Origin: Acidobacteriota bacterium
Lineage (GTDB): Bacteria; Acidobacteriota; Holophagae; Thermotomaculales; Thermotomaculaceae
Assembly (NCBI GenBank): GCA_003650445.1
Contig: QMQE01000066.1
Span: 1 to 11,484 of the forward strand
Length of the DNA: 11,484 nt
Direction of reading: 5' to 3'
The position numbers and the translations under genes were made by a program. This document shows positions 6,077 to 11,484 of this stretch, piece after piece; the first letter of the stretch is position 1, and each line of letters opens with the position of its first letter. The notes under the pieces were generated by a model that saw only the letters and a list, made by a program, of their open reading frames with translations, was not told the origin of the DNA and searched no databases.

Positions 6077-6081
6077 CTCCT
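6077..6081 (-). promoter_or_regulatory. Shine-Dalgarno deciding the rplX start
   Basis: AGGAG on the minus strand shares its first base with the last base of the rplN TGA stop (6081-6083) and sits 6 nt before the ATG of rplX. This supports the 109-residue L24 over a longer TTG-started form. Confidence 0.7.
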
Positions 6082-6449
6082 CACAATACTTCGGGGGCCA
6101 GAGAGACAATTTTCATAAAATTGTGTTCCCTCAGCTCCCTGGCAACCGGTCCGAACACGCGGGTACCCAGTGGCTCATTATCATTGTCGAGCAATACTGC
6201 CGCATTTTCGTCGAATCGGATATAACTGCCGTCTTTCCGCCGATGTTCTTTCCGCTGCCGCACAATGACAGCTTTCACCTTGCGGATTTTTTTCTGGTTC
6301 CATGCGGGATTACCCTCTTTAACAGAGGCGGTGATAATGTCACCAATCTGGGCATACGGTCCGACCGAACCACCGATTGCATGTATACACATGATTTTTT
6401 TGGCTCCGGAGTTGTCCGCAACCTTCAAAATGGTTCCCATTTGAATCAT
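6081..6449 (-). CDS. rplN: 50S ribosomal protein L14
   Basis: The 122-residue protein has the family length and ends with the near-invariant RFDENAAVLL, GTRVFGPVARELRE and NFMKIVSLAPEVL. L14 lies at the 50S interface, forms bridges to 16S rRNA and is the docking site of the silencing factor RsfS. Several normally conserved positions differ. The usual RR after GGS-x is Gly30-Pro31 (GGSVGPYA). The segment KEGNPAWNQKKIRKV (residues 44-58) replaces the usual KEA-x-P...VKKGDV type, with Ile in place of the glycine after KK. The N-terminus MIQMGTILKVADNSGAK is otherwise ordinary. The ATG at 6447-6449 has AAGGAG upstream. It follows rpsQ by 18 nt and opens the classic spc order L14-L24-L5. Confidence 0.98.
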   Translation of the reverse strand: MIQMGTILKVADNSGAKKIMCIHAIGGSVGPYAQIGDIITASVKEGNPAWNQKKIRKVKAVIVRQRKEHRRKDGSYIRFDENAAVLLDNDNEPLGTRVFGPVARELREHNFMKIVSLAPEVL

Positions 6450-6467
6450 TGTTTCTTCTCCTTGCCC

Positions 6468-6722
6468 CTACAGTTCAGGTGCCCGTTCAATAATTTTCTG
6501 CAGGCGCCACCGCTTCCTGCTGGAAAGGGGACGTGTTTCCACAATTTCCACCTTATCCCCGATATTGCAATCGTTTTCAGGATCATGCGCCATGTACTTC
6601 TTTGACTTCTTGATGTATTTCTTGTACAGCGGATGCTTGATCAGTGTCTCAACCTTTACGACAATAGACTTGTCCATCCGGTTGCTGACCACGCTTCCAG
6701 TCCGCACCTTACGGTTATGCAT
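6468..6722 (-). CDS. rpsQ: 30S ribosomal protein S17
   Basis: The 84-residue OB-fold protein is a primary 16S rRNA binder in the lower part of the 30S body. Conserved features are RKVRTGSVVSNRMDKSIVVK (residues 4-23), KHPLYKKYIKKSKKYMAHDP (29-48), NIGDKVEIVETRPLSSRKRW (53-72) and a short C-terminal tail. Length is typical. The ATG at 6720-6722 lies within rpmC, overlapping its end by 8 nt, and AAGGAGG lies 8 nt upstream of it. This indicates tight coupling of L29 and S17. It ends the S10 cluster; rplN follows after 18 nt. Confidence 0.98.
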   Translation of the reverse strand: MHNRKVRTGSVVSNRMDKSIVVKVETLIKHPLYKKYIKKSKKYMAHDPENDCNIGDKVEIVETRPLSSRKRWRLQKIIERAPEL

Positions 6723-6915
6723 CTGCCTGCCTCCTTTTCTCGGCCAGAATCGTGTTCAGCCGCGCGATCTCCCGTCTCACTTTCCGAAGGGAAAGCGGAT
6801 TATCCAACTGGCCCATGGTGTGTTGAAAACGAAGTTTGAAGAGTTCTTCCTTCTTCTCGGCAATTCTCACTTCAATTTCTGCCGGAGCCAGATCCCTGAT
6901 TTCCACTGATTTCAT
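6715..6915 (-). CDS. rpmC: 50S ribosomal protein L29
   Basis: The 66-residue, mostly helical protein lies near the polypeptide exit on the 50S subunit beside L23, where it contributes to the docking site for trigger factor and the signal recognition particle. The family pattern is clear: MKSVEIRDLAPAEI, KKEELFKLRFQHTMGQLDNP (residues 21-40) and RKVRREIARLNTI (44-56). The ATG at 6913-6915 gives this N-terminus and has AAGGGGG upstream. The open frame continues farther upstream into rplP, but that extension is unrelated to L29. The gene is 10 nt after rplP and overlaps rpsQ by 8 nt. Confidence 0.97.
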   Translation of the reverse strand: MKSVEIRDLAPAEIEVRIAEKKEELFKLRFQHTMGQLDNPLSLRKVRREIARLNTILAEKRRQADA

Positions 6916-6925
6916 TTCTGCCCCC

Positions 6926-7336
6926 TTACTTGTTCCGTTCCACGAACTGAACTTTGATCGGCAATTTGGAGCCTGCCAATTGCATTGCACGTTCAGCCAG
7001 TTCACGGGGAACTCCCTCAATTTCAAACAAAATCTTCCCCGGTTTCACTACAGCAACCCAGCCTTCCGGAGCGCCCTTGCCTTTACCCATACGGGTTTCA
7101 GCCGGCTTACTGGTATATGGTTTATCGGGAAACATCCGAATCCAGATTTTTCCGCCTCTCTTCACGTGCCGGGTAATGGCAATACGAGCGGCTTCAATCT
7201 GCCGGTTTGTTATCCAGGCACCTTCCAGTGCCTGCATCCCGAATTCGCCAAAGGCAACATAATTACCACGCATGGCCTTGCCCTTGACTCTTCCCTTTTG
7301 GACCTTACGGTGTTTAACCTTTTTCGGCATTAACAT
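6926..7336 (-). CDS. rplP: 50S ribosomal protein L16
   Basis: The 136-residue protein binds near the A-site tRNA elbow and helps organise the peptidyl-transferase region. Family blocks include MLMPKKVKHRKVQKGR (residues 1-16), GEFGMQALEGAWITNRQIEA (30-49), RGGKIWIRMFPDKPYTSKP (60-78) and TRMGKGKGAPEGWVAVVKPG (81-100). Arg82 in TRMGKGKG matches the residue that is hydroxylated in E. coli (Arg81). Whether that happens here is unknown. The ATG at 7334-7336 has GGAGG 6 nt upstream, which favours it over the ATG two codons later. It sits 15 nt after rpsC and 10 nt before rpmC. Confidence 0.98.
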   Translation of the reverse strand: MLMPKKVKHRKVQKGRVKGKAMRGNYVAFGEFGMQALEGAWITNRQIEAARIAITRHVKRGGKIWIRMFPDKPYTSKPAETRMGKGKGAPEGWVAVVKPGKILFEIEGVPRELAERAMQLAGSKLPIKVQFVERNK

Positions 7337-7351
7337 CTGATACCTCCAACC

Positions 7352-8008
7352 CTACCGTCTCGCCCGTTTGGACGGGAGTTCAGGAAGTTGTTCTCCCTTG
7401 CTGATCCAGACCTTTACACCAATGACGCCATAGGTTGTCATGGACTCGGCAACCCCGTAGTCTATCCTGGCTTTCAAAGTGGACAACGGAATCCGTCCCC
7501 AGGAGTATTCCTCGGTCCGCGCGATATCAGCACCGCCCAAACGCCCGCCTACCTTGATTTTGATGCCGGTCACACCTTTCTTCTGAGCATTCTCCATTGC
7601 CTTTTTCATGGCACGGCGGAATGCAATCCGGCGTTCCAGCAGTGAAGCAATGTGCTCTGCTACGAGCTGCGCCTCTGCTTCCGGTCCCGGAACCTGTTCA
7701 ATATTAATATACACTTCCTTGCGATTCAGCATCTTCTGCAGATCCGCCCGGAGTTTGTCGACCTCAGACCCTTTGCGACCAATAATAATACCCGGCTTAG
7801 CGGTAAAAATATTGATTGTGATCTTGTCTGCGGCCCGCTCAATCTCAATAGAGGAAACGCCGGCTTCATAGAGGCGATTCTTCATGTATTTCCGCAGCTT
7901 CAGATCCTCATGCAGGGTTTCCTGGTAATCACGGTCTCTGTACCAGCGAGATTTCCAAGTTTTGTTATAACCTAACCGAAATCCGTATGGATGAACCTTT
8001 TGACCCAC
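7352..8008 (-). CDS. rpsC: 30S ribosomal protein S3
   Basis: The 218-residue protein lies at the mRNA entry channel of the 30S head and takes part in mRNA unwinding. It begins (M)GQKVHPYGFRLG and has a KH domain with the GxxG loop GRKG at residues 77-80 (PGIIIGRKGSEVDKLR). The C-terminal S3 domain includes KIKVGGRLGGADIARTE and GRIPLSTLKARIDYG. I choose GTG at 8006-8008 as the start. It gives the invariant MGQKVHP N-terminus, and GGAGG lies 6 nt upstream. The TTG one codon earlier (8009-8011) would be only 3 nt from the SD and would add a residue. It is 14 nt after rplV and 15 nt before rplP. Confidence 0.97.
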   Translation of the reverse strand: MGQKVHPYGFRLGYNKTWKSRWYRDRDYQETLHEDLKLRKYMKNRLYEAGVSSIEIERAADKITINIFTAKPGIIIGRKGSEVDKLRADLQKMLNRKEVYINIEQVPGPEAEAQLVAEHIASLLERRIAFRRAMKKAMENAQKKGVTGIKIKVGGRLGGADIARTEEYSWGRIPLSTLKARIDYGVAESMTTYGVIGVKVWISKGEQLPELPSKRARR

Positions 8009-8014
8009 CAAACA

Positions 8015-8019
8015 CCTCC
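8015..8019 (-). promoter_or_regulatory. Shine-Dalgarno deciding the rpsC start
   Basis: GGAGG on the minus strand is followed by TGT, TTG and GTG. The spacing is 3 nt to TTG and 6 nt to GTG, so GTG at 8006-8008 is the better start for S3, in agreement with the conserved protein N-terminus. Confidence 0.7.
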
Positions 8020-8022
8020 AAC

Positions 8023-8361
8023 TTACTCTTTCACATCTAATTCGATGGTAATGTGAGAATATCGCTTCAGGATTCTCACGGCACGCCCCATGGCAGCTGC
8101 GCGAATCCGCTTCAAAGTGGGTGCCTGGTCTACAAATGCACGACTGACAAAAAGCTGGTCCACATCAACCGCCTCGTTGCCATTTTCCGCGTTTGCAATA
8201 GCGGAGTGCAATACCTGCGCGACCCTTTTCGCGTACAACTTCGGGGATGCATCCAGAATCGCGACGGCATCTTCTACCATCTTCCCGCGGATTGCGTCTA
8301 CCACAATACGGGTTTTCTGGGGAGACCCCTTCACATATTTTGCAATTGCTTTAGAAACCAT
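8023..8361 (-). CDS. rplV: 50S ribosomal protein L22
   Basis: The 112-residue protein has its globular part on the 50S surface and a long beta-hairpin that lines the nascent-peptide exit tunnel. It shows the L22 pattern KAIAKYVKGSPQKTRIVVDA followed by IRGK, with HSAIANAEN (residues 52-60) and the C-terminal hairpin-strand region APTLKRIRAAAMGRAVRIL then KRYSHITIELD. Length is typical (about 110). No deletion is visible in the tunnel hairpin of the kind linked to macrolide resistance elsewhere. The ATG at 8359-8361 is preceded by a rather weak AGGGG-type SD. It follows rpsS by 9 nt and precedes rpsC by 14 nt. Confidence 0.98.
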   Translation of the reverse strand: MVSKAIAKYVKGSPQKTRIVVDAIRGKMVEDAVAILDASPKLYAKRVAQVLHSAIANAENGNEAVDVDQLFVSRAFVDQAPTLKRIRAAAMGRAVRILKRYSHITIELDVKE

Positions 8362-8370
8362 GGTCTACCC

Positions 8371-8655
8371 CTACCTTCTCTTGGAGCCTTTATCTTTGCC
8401 GGCATGACCCCGAAAGGTCCGGGTCGGCGAAAATTCTCCAAATTTATGTCCCACCATATTTTCATCCACGTAAACCGGGATGAATTTCTTGCCGTTGTGA
8501 ACAGCAAATGTCATTCCGATCATTTCCGGTGTTACGGTGGAGCGACGGGACCATGTACGAATCACCTTTTTGCTGCCACCCGACTGCATGGCGGCTTCGA
8601 CCTTCTTCATTAAATGGTCGTCTGTAAAAAAACCTTTTCTTAGTGACCTAGCCAT
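8371..8655 (-). CDS. rpsS: 30S ribosomal protein S19
   Basis: The 94-residue protein sits in the 30S head beside S13 and takes part in bridges to the 50S central protuberance. It begins MARSLRKGFFTDDHLMKKV and carries the S19 signature GHKFGEFSPTRTFRGHAG (residues 69-86), with IRTWSRRSTVTPEMIGMTF (32-50) in the middle. Length matches the family (about 92-94). The ATG at 8653-8655 has GGAGG 6 nt upstream. It lies 12 nt after rplB and 9 nt before rplV. Confidence 0.98.
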   Translation of the reverse strand: MARSLRKGFFTDDHLMKKVEAAMQSGGSKKVIRTWSRRSTVTPEMIGMTFAVHNGKKFIPVYVDENMVGHKFGEFSPTRTFRGHAGKDKGSKRR

Positions 8656-8667
8656 TTCGTTCCTCCA

Positions 8668-9495
8668 CTATACTTTCCGTCTGCGGATGATGTACTTATC
8701 CGACTGATTGCGTTTCTTTCTGGTCTTATACCCTTTGGTCGGTTTCCCCCATGGCGTACAGGAGGGGCGCCCACCGGAAGTACGGCCTTCGCCGCCACCC
8801 ATCGGGTGATCGATCGGGTTCATGGCAACGCCACGGACATGGGGCCGACGCCCCAGCCAGCGTTTCCTTCCGGCCTTCCCGATGTTGACATTCTCATGCT
8901 CCAGATTTCCCACCTGGCCAATGGTTGCCCGGCATTCGGAATGCACCAGCCGAACCTCACCGGAGGGCAGACGCAGGTGGCAATAGTTGCCTTCCTTTGC
9001 CAGAAGCTGTGCATAAGAACCGGCACTGCGGCACATCTGACCACCCTTTCTGATCTTCAACTCCACATTGTGGATGAGGGTACCAAGGGGAATATTTTTC
9101 AGTGGCATGGCATTCCCTACCACAATATCCACTTTTTCACCGGAAACCACACTGTCCCCGACTTTCAAACCGGCTGGCGCCAGCATGTAGCGCTTTTCTC
9201 CGTCTGCGTACACCAGCAAAGCGATACGGGCAGACCGATTGGGATCATATTCAATCGATGAAACCTTCGCAACAACACCGTCTTTCTGCCTTTTAAAATC
9301 AATCACCCGGTACAGCCGCTTGTGGCCACCACCGCGGAAACGAACCGTGACCCGGCCACGGTTGTTGCGGCCGCCCTTGCTGGGCAACTTCTCAACCAGA
9401 GATTTTTCCGGACGTTTTTTCGTCAAACCGGAAAAATCAGCTACGGTCATTTCTCTGCGGGAAGGTGTCGTGGGCTTAAACTTCTTTACTGCCAT
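8668..9495 (-). CDS. rplB: 50S ribosomal protein L2
   Basis: The 275-residue protein is a primary 23S rRNA binder needed for subunit association and for a functional peptidyl-transferase centre. It has an OB-like N-terminal half, an SH3-like middle and a basic extended C-terminus. Visible hallmarks are RGRVTVRFRGGGHKRLYRVI (residues 46-65), EYDPNRSARIALL (82-94), GTLIHNVE (138-145), the signature NPIDHPMGGGEGRTSGGRPS (226-245) and the tail KTRKKRNQSDKYIIRRRK. His230 matches the functionally important His229 of E. coli. Length is within the normal 273-277. The ATG at 9493-9495 has AGGAG 6 nt upstream. It is 13 nt after rplW. Confidence 0.98.
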   Translation of the reverse strand: MAVKKFKPTTPSRREMTVADFSGLTKKRPEKSLVEKLPSKGGRNNRGRVTVRFRGGGHKRLYRVIDFKRQKDGVVAKVSSIEYDPNRSARIALLVYADGEKRYMLAPAGLKVGDSVVSGEKVDIVVGNAMPLKNIPLGTLIHNVELKIRKGGQMCRSAGSYAQLLAKEGNYCHLRLPSGEVRLVHSECRATIGQVGNLEHENVNIGKAGRKRWLGRRPHVRGVAMNPIDHPMGGGEGRTSGGRPSCTPWGKPTKGYKTRKKRNQSDKYIIRRRKV

Positions 9496-9508
9496 AACTG
9501 ACTCCTAC

Positions 9509-9805
9509 TCACACATTCTCGAAGAAATCGATCCGCTGGCTGCTCTCGGTGAGAAAGATAATCGCTTTTTTCCAACTTCTGCGCTTCCCCTCGTGCTTGC
9601 CAAGACGTTTCCGTTTTCCGTCGTAATTCATAACCGTGACCTTCTTAACATTCACTTTGAAGATCTTTTCCACAGCTTTCTTAATCTCAATTTTGTTCGC
9701 ATCCCTGGCCACTTCGAAGACGTACGCCGGGGGGTTCTGCTCCTGAAGCTCATTACTTCTCTCTGTTACAATGGGCCGAAGAAGGATATCATGTGCGTTT
9801 TTCAT
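9509..9805 (-). CDS. rplW: 50S ribosomal protein L23
   Basis: The 98-residue protein surrounds the exit of the polypeptide tunnel and is the main docking site for trigger factor and the signal recognition particle. Family blocks are ILLRPIVTERSNEL (residues 7-20), YVFEVARDANKIEIKKAVEK (28-47) and VKKVTVMNYDGKRKRLGK (53-70), with a lysine-rich loop following. Length fits the family (95-100). The ATG overlaps the rplD TGA as ATGA (9802-9805), and GGAGG lies 7 nt upstream inside rplD. It precedes rplB by 13 nt. Confidence 0.97.
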   Translation of the reverse strand: MKNAHDILLRPIVTERSNELQEQNPPAYVFEVARDANKIEIKKAVEKIFKVNVKKVTVMNYDGKRKRLGKHEGKRRSWKKAIIFLTESSQRIDFFENV

Positions 9806-10425
9806 CCCAGTACCTCCTCGATCCGCTTGACTGCCTCCACTGACAGAAATACGTATTCATATTTCATCAGGTCATACACATTCAGGTCAGCTGCAACCAT
9901 TGTCTTCATCCGGGGATTATTCCGGGATGAGAGATAGAGTTCGCGATTCACCTCATTGTCCACGAGGAGGACGGTAGAAGCTTCCATACCCTTGATCACT
10001 TTTTCGTGTAACACCCGAGTCTTAATTTCACCCAATTCAAAGTTATTGATTACACGCAATTTGTCTTCCATAAGCTTATCTGAAAGGAGACACTTAACCG
10101 CCCTCCGCCGCTTTTTCTTTGGCATTGCCGAAGAAAAATCACGGGGCTGGGGACCATGAACAGTGCCACCATGCCGCCATAAAGGGCTACGGGTTTCACC
10201 GGCCCGGGCACGTCCTGTTCCTTTCTGACGCCATGGTTTTTTGCCACTGCCGCTCACATCCTTCCGGTTTTTCACAGAAGCATTGCCCTGACGACGATTC
10301 GCCAGGATGGCATTCATGGCTTCCCAGACAACATGGCGATTCATCTCAACTTCAAACACTTCCGGTTTCAAATTAATTTCGTCCACCGGTTTGTTGTCCA
10401 GATTAAATACTTTCACCTTAGCCAT
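9802..10425 (-). CDS. rplD: 50S ribosomal protein L4
   Basis: The 207-residue protein has a globular domain on the 50S surface and an extended loop reaching the exit-tunnel constriction. The loop is recognisable as SGSGKKPWRQKGTGRARAGE (residues 58-77) followed by TRSPLWRHGGTVHGPQPRDF. The C-terminal half contains TVLLVDNEVNREL and ends VEAVKRIEEVLG. I place the start at the ATG at 10423-10425 (MAKVKVFNLD) because GGAG lies 6 nt upstream. An alternative ATG at 10435-10437, touching the rplC stop as TAATG, adds MEWK but has only AAGGG 3 nt away. In E. coli, L4 represses the S10 operon through a leader before rpsJ. No such leader exists here. It overlaps rplW by 4 nt. Confidence 0.96.
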   Translation of the reverse strand: MAKVKVFNLDNKPVDEINLKPEVFEVEMNRHVVWEAMNAILANRRQGNASVKNRKDVSGSGKKPWRQKGTGRARAGETRSPLWRHGGTVHGPQPRDFSSAMPKKKRRRAVKCLLSDKLMEDKLRVINNFELGEIKTRVLHEKVIKGMEASTVLLVDNEVNRELYLSSRNNPRMKTMVAADLNVYDLMKYEYVFLSVEAVKRIEEVLG

Positions 10426-10431
10426 TTTCCA

Positions 10432-10435
10432 CTCC
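10432..10435 (-). promoter_or_regulatory. Shine-Dalgarno deciding the rplD start
   Basis: GGAG followed by TGGAAA precedes the ATG at 10423-10425. The 6-nt spacing favours this start over the upstream ATG at 10435-10437, which overlaps the rplC stop by one base and has a closer, weaker SD. Confidence 0.55.
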
Positions 10436-10436
10436 A

Positions 10437-11060
10437 TTAACCCTTGTTGATAAAGACATAACTGCCCCGGCTTCCCGGAACAGCGCCTTTCACCACAAGC
10501 AGGTTGTTTTCCTTGTCAATGCTGACAACTCTCAGTCCCCTGACGCTGACCTTCTTGTTGCCCATCTGGCCCGGCATCTTCTTACCGGGGAAAACCCGGG
10601 CCGGCCATGCGCACTGACCGATTCCACCAGGTGCTCGGTGAAAGTTAGAGCCATGCCCACCGGGACCCCCGGCAAAGCCATGCCGCTTCATGACACCCTG
10701 AAAGCCTTTTCCCTTGGATTTCCCGGTCACGTTCACCTTGTCCACACCCTCAAAAATATCCACTGTCACCTGCTGGCCCGGCTGCACATCCTCATCCCCG
10801 GAACGTTTAAACTCCTTCAGGACACGAACGGAACCGGCACCTGCCTTTTCCAGGTGACCCTTCAGGGGTTTGGTAATCCGTTTCGGGTTCACTTTCTCCA
10901 CAAGTCCAAGCTGCACCGCTTCGTACCGGTCCCGATCATTCGCTTTTACCTGAACCACCACGCAGGGCCCTGCCTGAATCAATGTAACCGGAATGGCTCT
11001 GCCTTCTTCATCGAAGACTTGAGACATTCCGACTTTTCTACCAATAAGTCCATTAACCAT
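10437..11060 (-). CDS. rplC: 50S ribosomal protein L3
   Basis: The 207-residue protein is one of the first to bind 23S rRNA. It has a beta-barrel domain and a long extension that approaches the peptidyl-transferase centre. Hallmarks are LIGRKVGMSQVF (residues 5-16), KGKGFQGVMKRHGFAGGPGG (116-135), HGSNFHRAPGGIGQ (136-149), RVFPGKKMPGQMGNKKVSV (155-173) and LLVVKGAVPGSRGSYVFI (187-204). Gln149 appears to match the glutamine methylated by PrmB in E. coli L3 (Gln150). Methylation here is unproven. The ATG at 11058-11060 has GGAGG 8 nt upstream. It follows rpsJ by 27 nt, the largest gap in the window, and that gap holds only the SD. Confidence 0.98.
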   Translation of the reverse strand: MVNGLIGRKVGMSQVFDEEGRAIPVTLIQAGPCVVVQVKANDRDRYEAVQLGLVEKVNPKRITKPLKGHLEKAGAGSVRVLKEFKRSGDEDVQPGQQVTVDIFEGVDKVNVTGKSKGKGFQGVMKRHGFAGGPGGHGSNFHRAPGGIGQCAWPARVFPGKKMPGQMGNKKVSVRGLRVVSIDKENNLLVVKGAVPGSRGSYVFINKG

Positions 11061-11087
11061 AACCTATTCCTCCAAATCGCCAGAGCC

Positions 11088-11411
11088 TCAGCTCCCTGCC
11101 CCGGATGCTTTGATTTCCACATTGACACCAGCTGGAAGTTCCAGCTTCATCAATGCTTCAATTGTATGCTCGTTCGGGTCATGAATGTCAATCAGCCGCT
11201 TGTGAACCCGAATCTCAAATTGTTCCCGAGACTTTTTGTTCACATGGGGGGAGCGGTTTACAGTAAACCGGGAAATATCCGTCGGCAACGGCACCGGGCC
11301 AGCTACATTTGCACCGGTACGCTTTGCCGTATCCACGATCTCAGATGTGGACTGGTCCAGAACCCGGTAATCGTACGCTTTCAGCCGAATTCTGATCTTA
11401 CTGCTTTTCAT
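11088..11411 (-). CDS. rpsJ: 30S ribosomal protein S10 (NusE)
   Basis: The 107-residue protein lies in the 30S head and also serves as NusE, pairing with NusB in antitermination complexes and linking NusG to the ribosome. It shows KIRIRLKAYDYRVLDQSTSE (residues 5-24), TAKRTGANVAGPVPLPT (28-44) and the signature SPHVNKKSREQFEIRVHKR (54-72), ending LPAGVNVEIKASGAGS. The ATG at 11409-11411 fits the family N-terminus. The in-frame TTG at 11427-11429 would start inside tuf and add six residues. The SD is weak (AGAGG, 4 nt upstream) and directly follows the tuf stop, so S10 translation may depend on ribosomes leaving tuf. rplC follows after 27 nt. Confidence 0.98.
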   Translation of the reverse strand: MKSSKIRIRLKAYDYRVLDQSTSEIVDTAKRTGANVAGPVPLPTDISRFTVNRSPHVNKKSREQFEIRVHKRLIDIHDPNEHTIEALMKLELPAGVNVEIKASGAGS

Positions 11412-11421
11412 GATGCCTCTC

Positions 11422-11484
11422 TTACTCAATAATCTCTGTCACGGTGCCGGCACCAACAGTCCGTCCACCCTCGCGGATGGCGAA
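11422..11484 (-). CDS. tuf: Elongation factor Tu, C-terminal end (cut by window edge)
   Basis: The last 20 codons and the TAA stop (11422-11424) are present, reading FAIREGGRTVGAGTVTEIIE. FAIREGGRTVGAG is the near-invariant end of the third domain of EF-Tu, the GTPase that brings aminoacyl-tRNA to the ribosome. The rest of the gene lies beyond the right edge. It ends 10 nt before the rpsJ start, so the str cluster (usually rpsL-rpsG-fusA-tuf) probably runs straight into S10 here. Homologous GTPases such as SelB or CysN do not end in this sequence. Confidence 0.93.
   Translation of the reverse strand, partial: FAIREGGRTVGAGTVTEIIE

Noticed and set aside
5727..6605. 292-codon open frame on the plus strand across rplX and rplN
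   Set aside because: It lies antisense to two unmistakable ribosomal genes and their neighbours' ends. Its product has no recognisable domain, and long antisense frames are expected opposite lysine- and arginine-rich genes.
9239..9937. 232-codon open frame on the plus strand across rplB, rplW and rplD
   Set aside because: It is antisense to three clear ribosomal genes and crosses their boundaries. Its product is low in recognisable structure.
11061..11087. Possible attenuator or leader between rpsJ and rplC, the longest gap
   Set aside because: Only 27 nt long, it contains the rplC SD and no stable hairpin or T-run that I can see.
10638..11432. 264-codon open frame on the plus strand across rplC, rpsJ and the tuf end
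   Set aside because: It is a shadow of L3 and S10 on the other strand. It spans gene junctions, has no convincing SD and shows no protein-family pattern.
1..11484. Hidden mobile element, CRISPR, toxin-antitoxin or other accessory system
   Set aside because: Essentially every base is used by conserved core genes on one strand, with gaps of at most 27 nt. No repeats, tRNA or foreign-looking segments were seen.

Overview
The window is one uninterrupted, single-strand bacterial ribosomal-protein supercluster, read on the minus strand from right to left. It holds the last 20 codons of tuf, then the complete S10 and spc clusters, and ends in the first 23 codons of rpsM, which opens the alpha cluster. 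I read 26 cistrons: (tuf)-rpsJ-rplC-rplD-rplW-rplB-rpsS-rplV-rpsC-rplP-rpmC-rpsQ-rplN-rplX-rplE-rpsN-rpsH-rplF-rplR-rpsE-rpmD-rplO-secY-adk-infA-rpmJ-(rpsM).

By region: 11422-11484 is the tuf tail, which joins the str cluster to S10. 6468-11411 is the S10 cluster (S10, L3, L4, L23, L2, S19, L22, S3, L16, L29, S17). 2456-6449 is the r-protein part of spc (L14, L24, L5, S14, S8, L6, L18, S5, L30, L15). 84-2459 is secY, adk, infA and rpmJ. 1-71 is the start of rpsM. With the starts chosen here, non-coding sequence totals only about 260 nt, the longest gap is 27 nt (rpsJ-rplC), and six gene pairs overlap. I see no room for promoters or terminators between genes, no tRNA, repeat or mobile element, and no gene-free stretch near 300 nt. 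Nearly every gene has a purine-rich Shine-Dalgarno (SD) sequence a few bases before its start, and several starts are fixed by that spacing.

The genes together supply 22 complete ribosomal proteins of both subunits, the SecYEG channel that carries exported and membrane proteins, adenylate kinase for nucleotide balance, and initiation factor IF-1. They would be made from one growth-coupled transcript that probably begins upstream of the window, before tuf.

The organism is a bacterium. The four-cysteine S14, the four-cysteine zinc-type adenylate kinase, the zinc-ribbon L24 and the spc gene content argue against a gammaproteobacterium. IF-1 ending in a YRFK-like tail, and the general look of the proteins, would fit the Fibrobacteres-Chlorobi-Bacteroidetes side of the tree or a neighbouring uncultured phylum, but that is a weak guess. 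Base composition looks balanced and uniform, with no sign of transfer.

I found no novel system. The points worth a second look are small: an L36 with one of its four zinc ligands replaced (Cys11 to Tyr), absence of an S10 leader because tuf sits 10 nt away, absence of map between adk and infA, unusual segments in L14 and IF-1, and four non-ATG starts.
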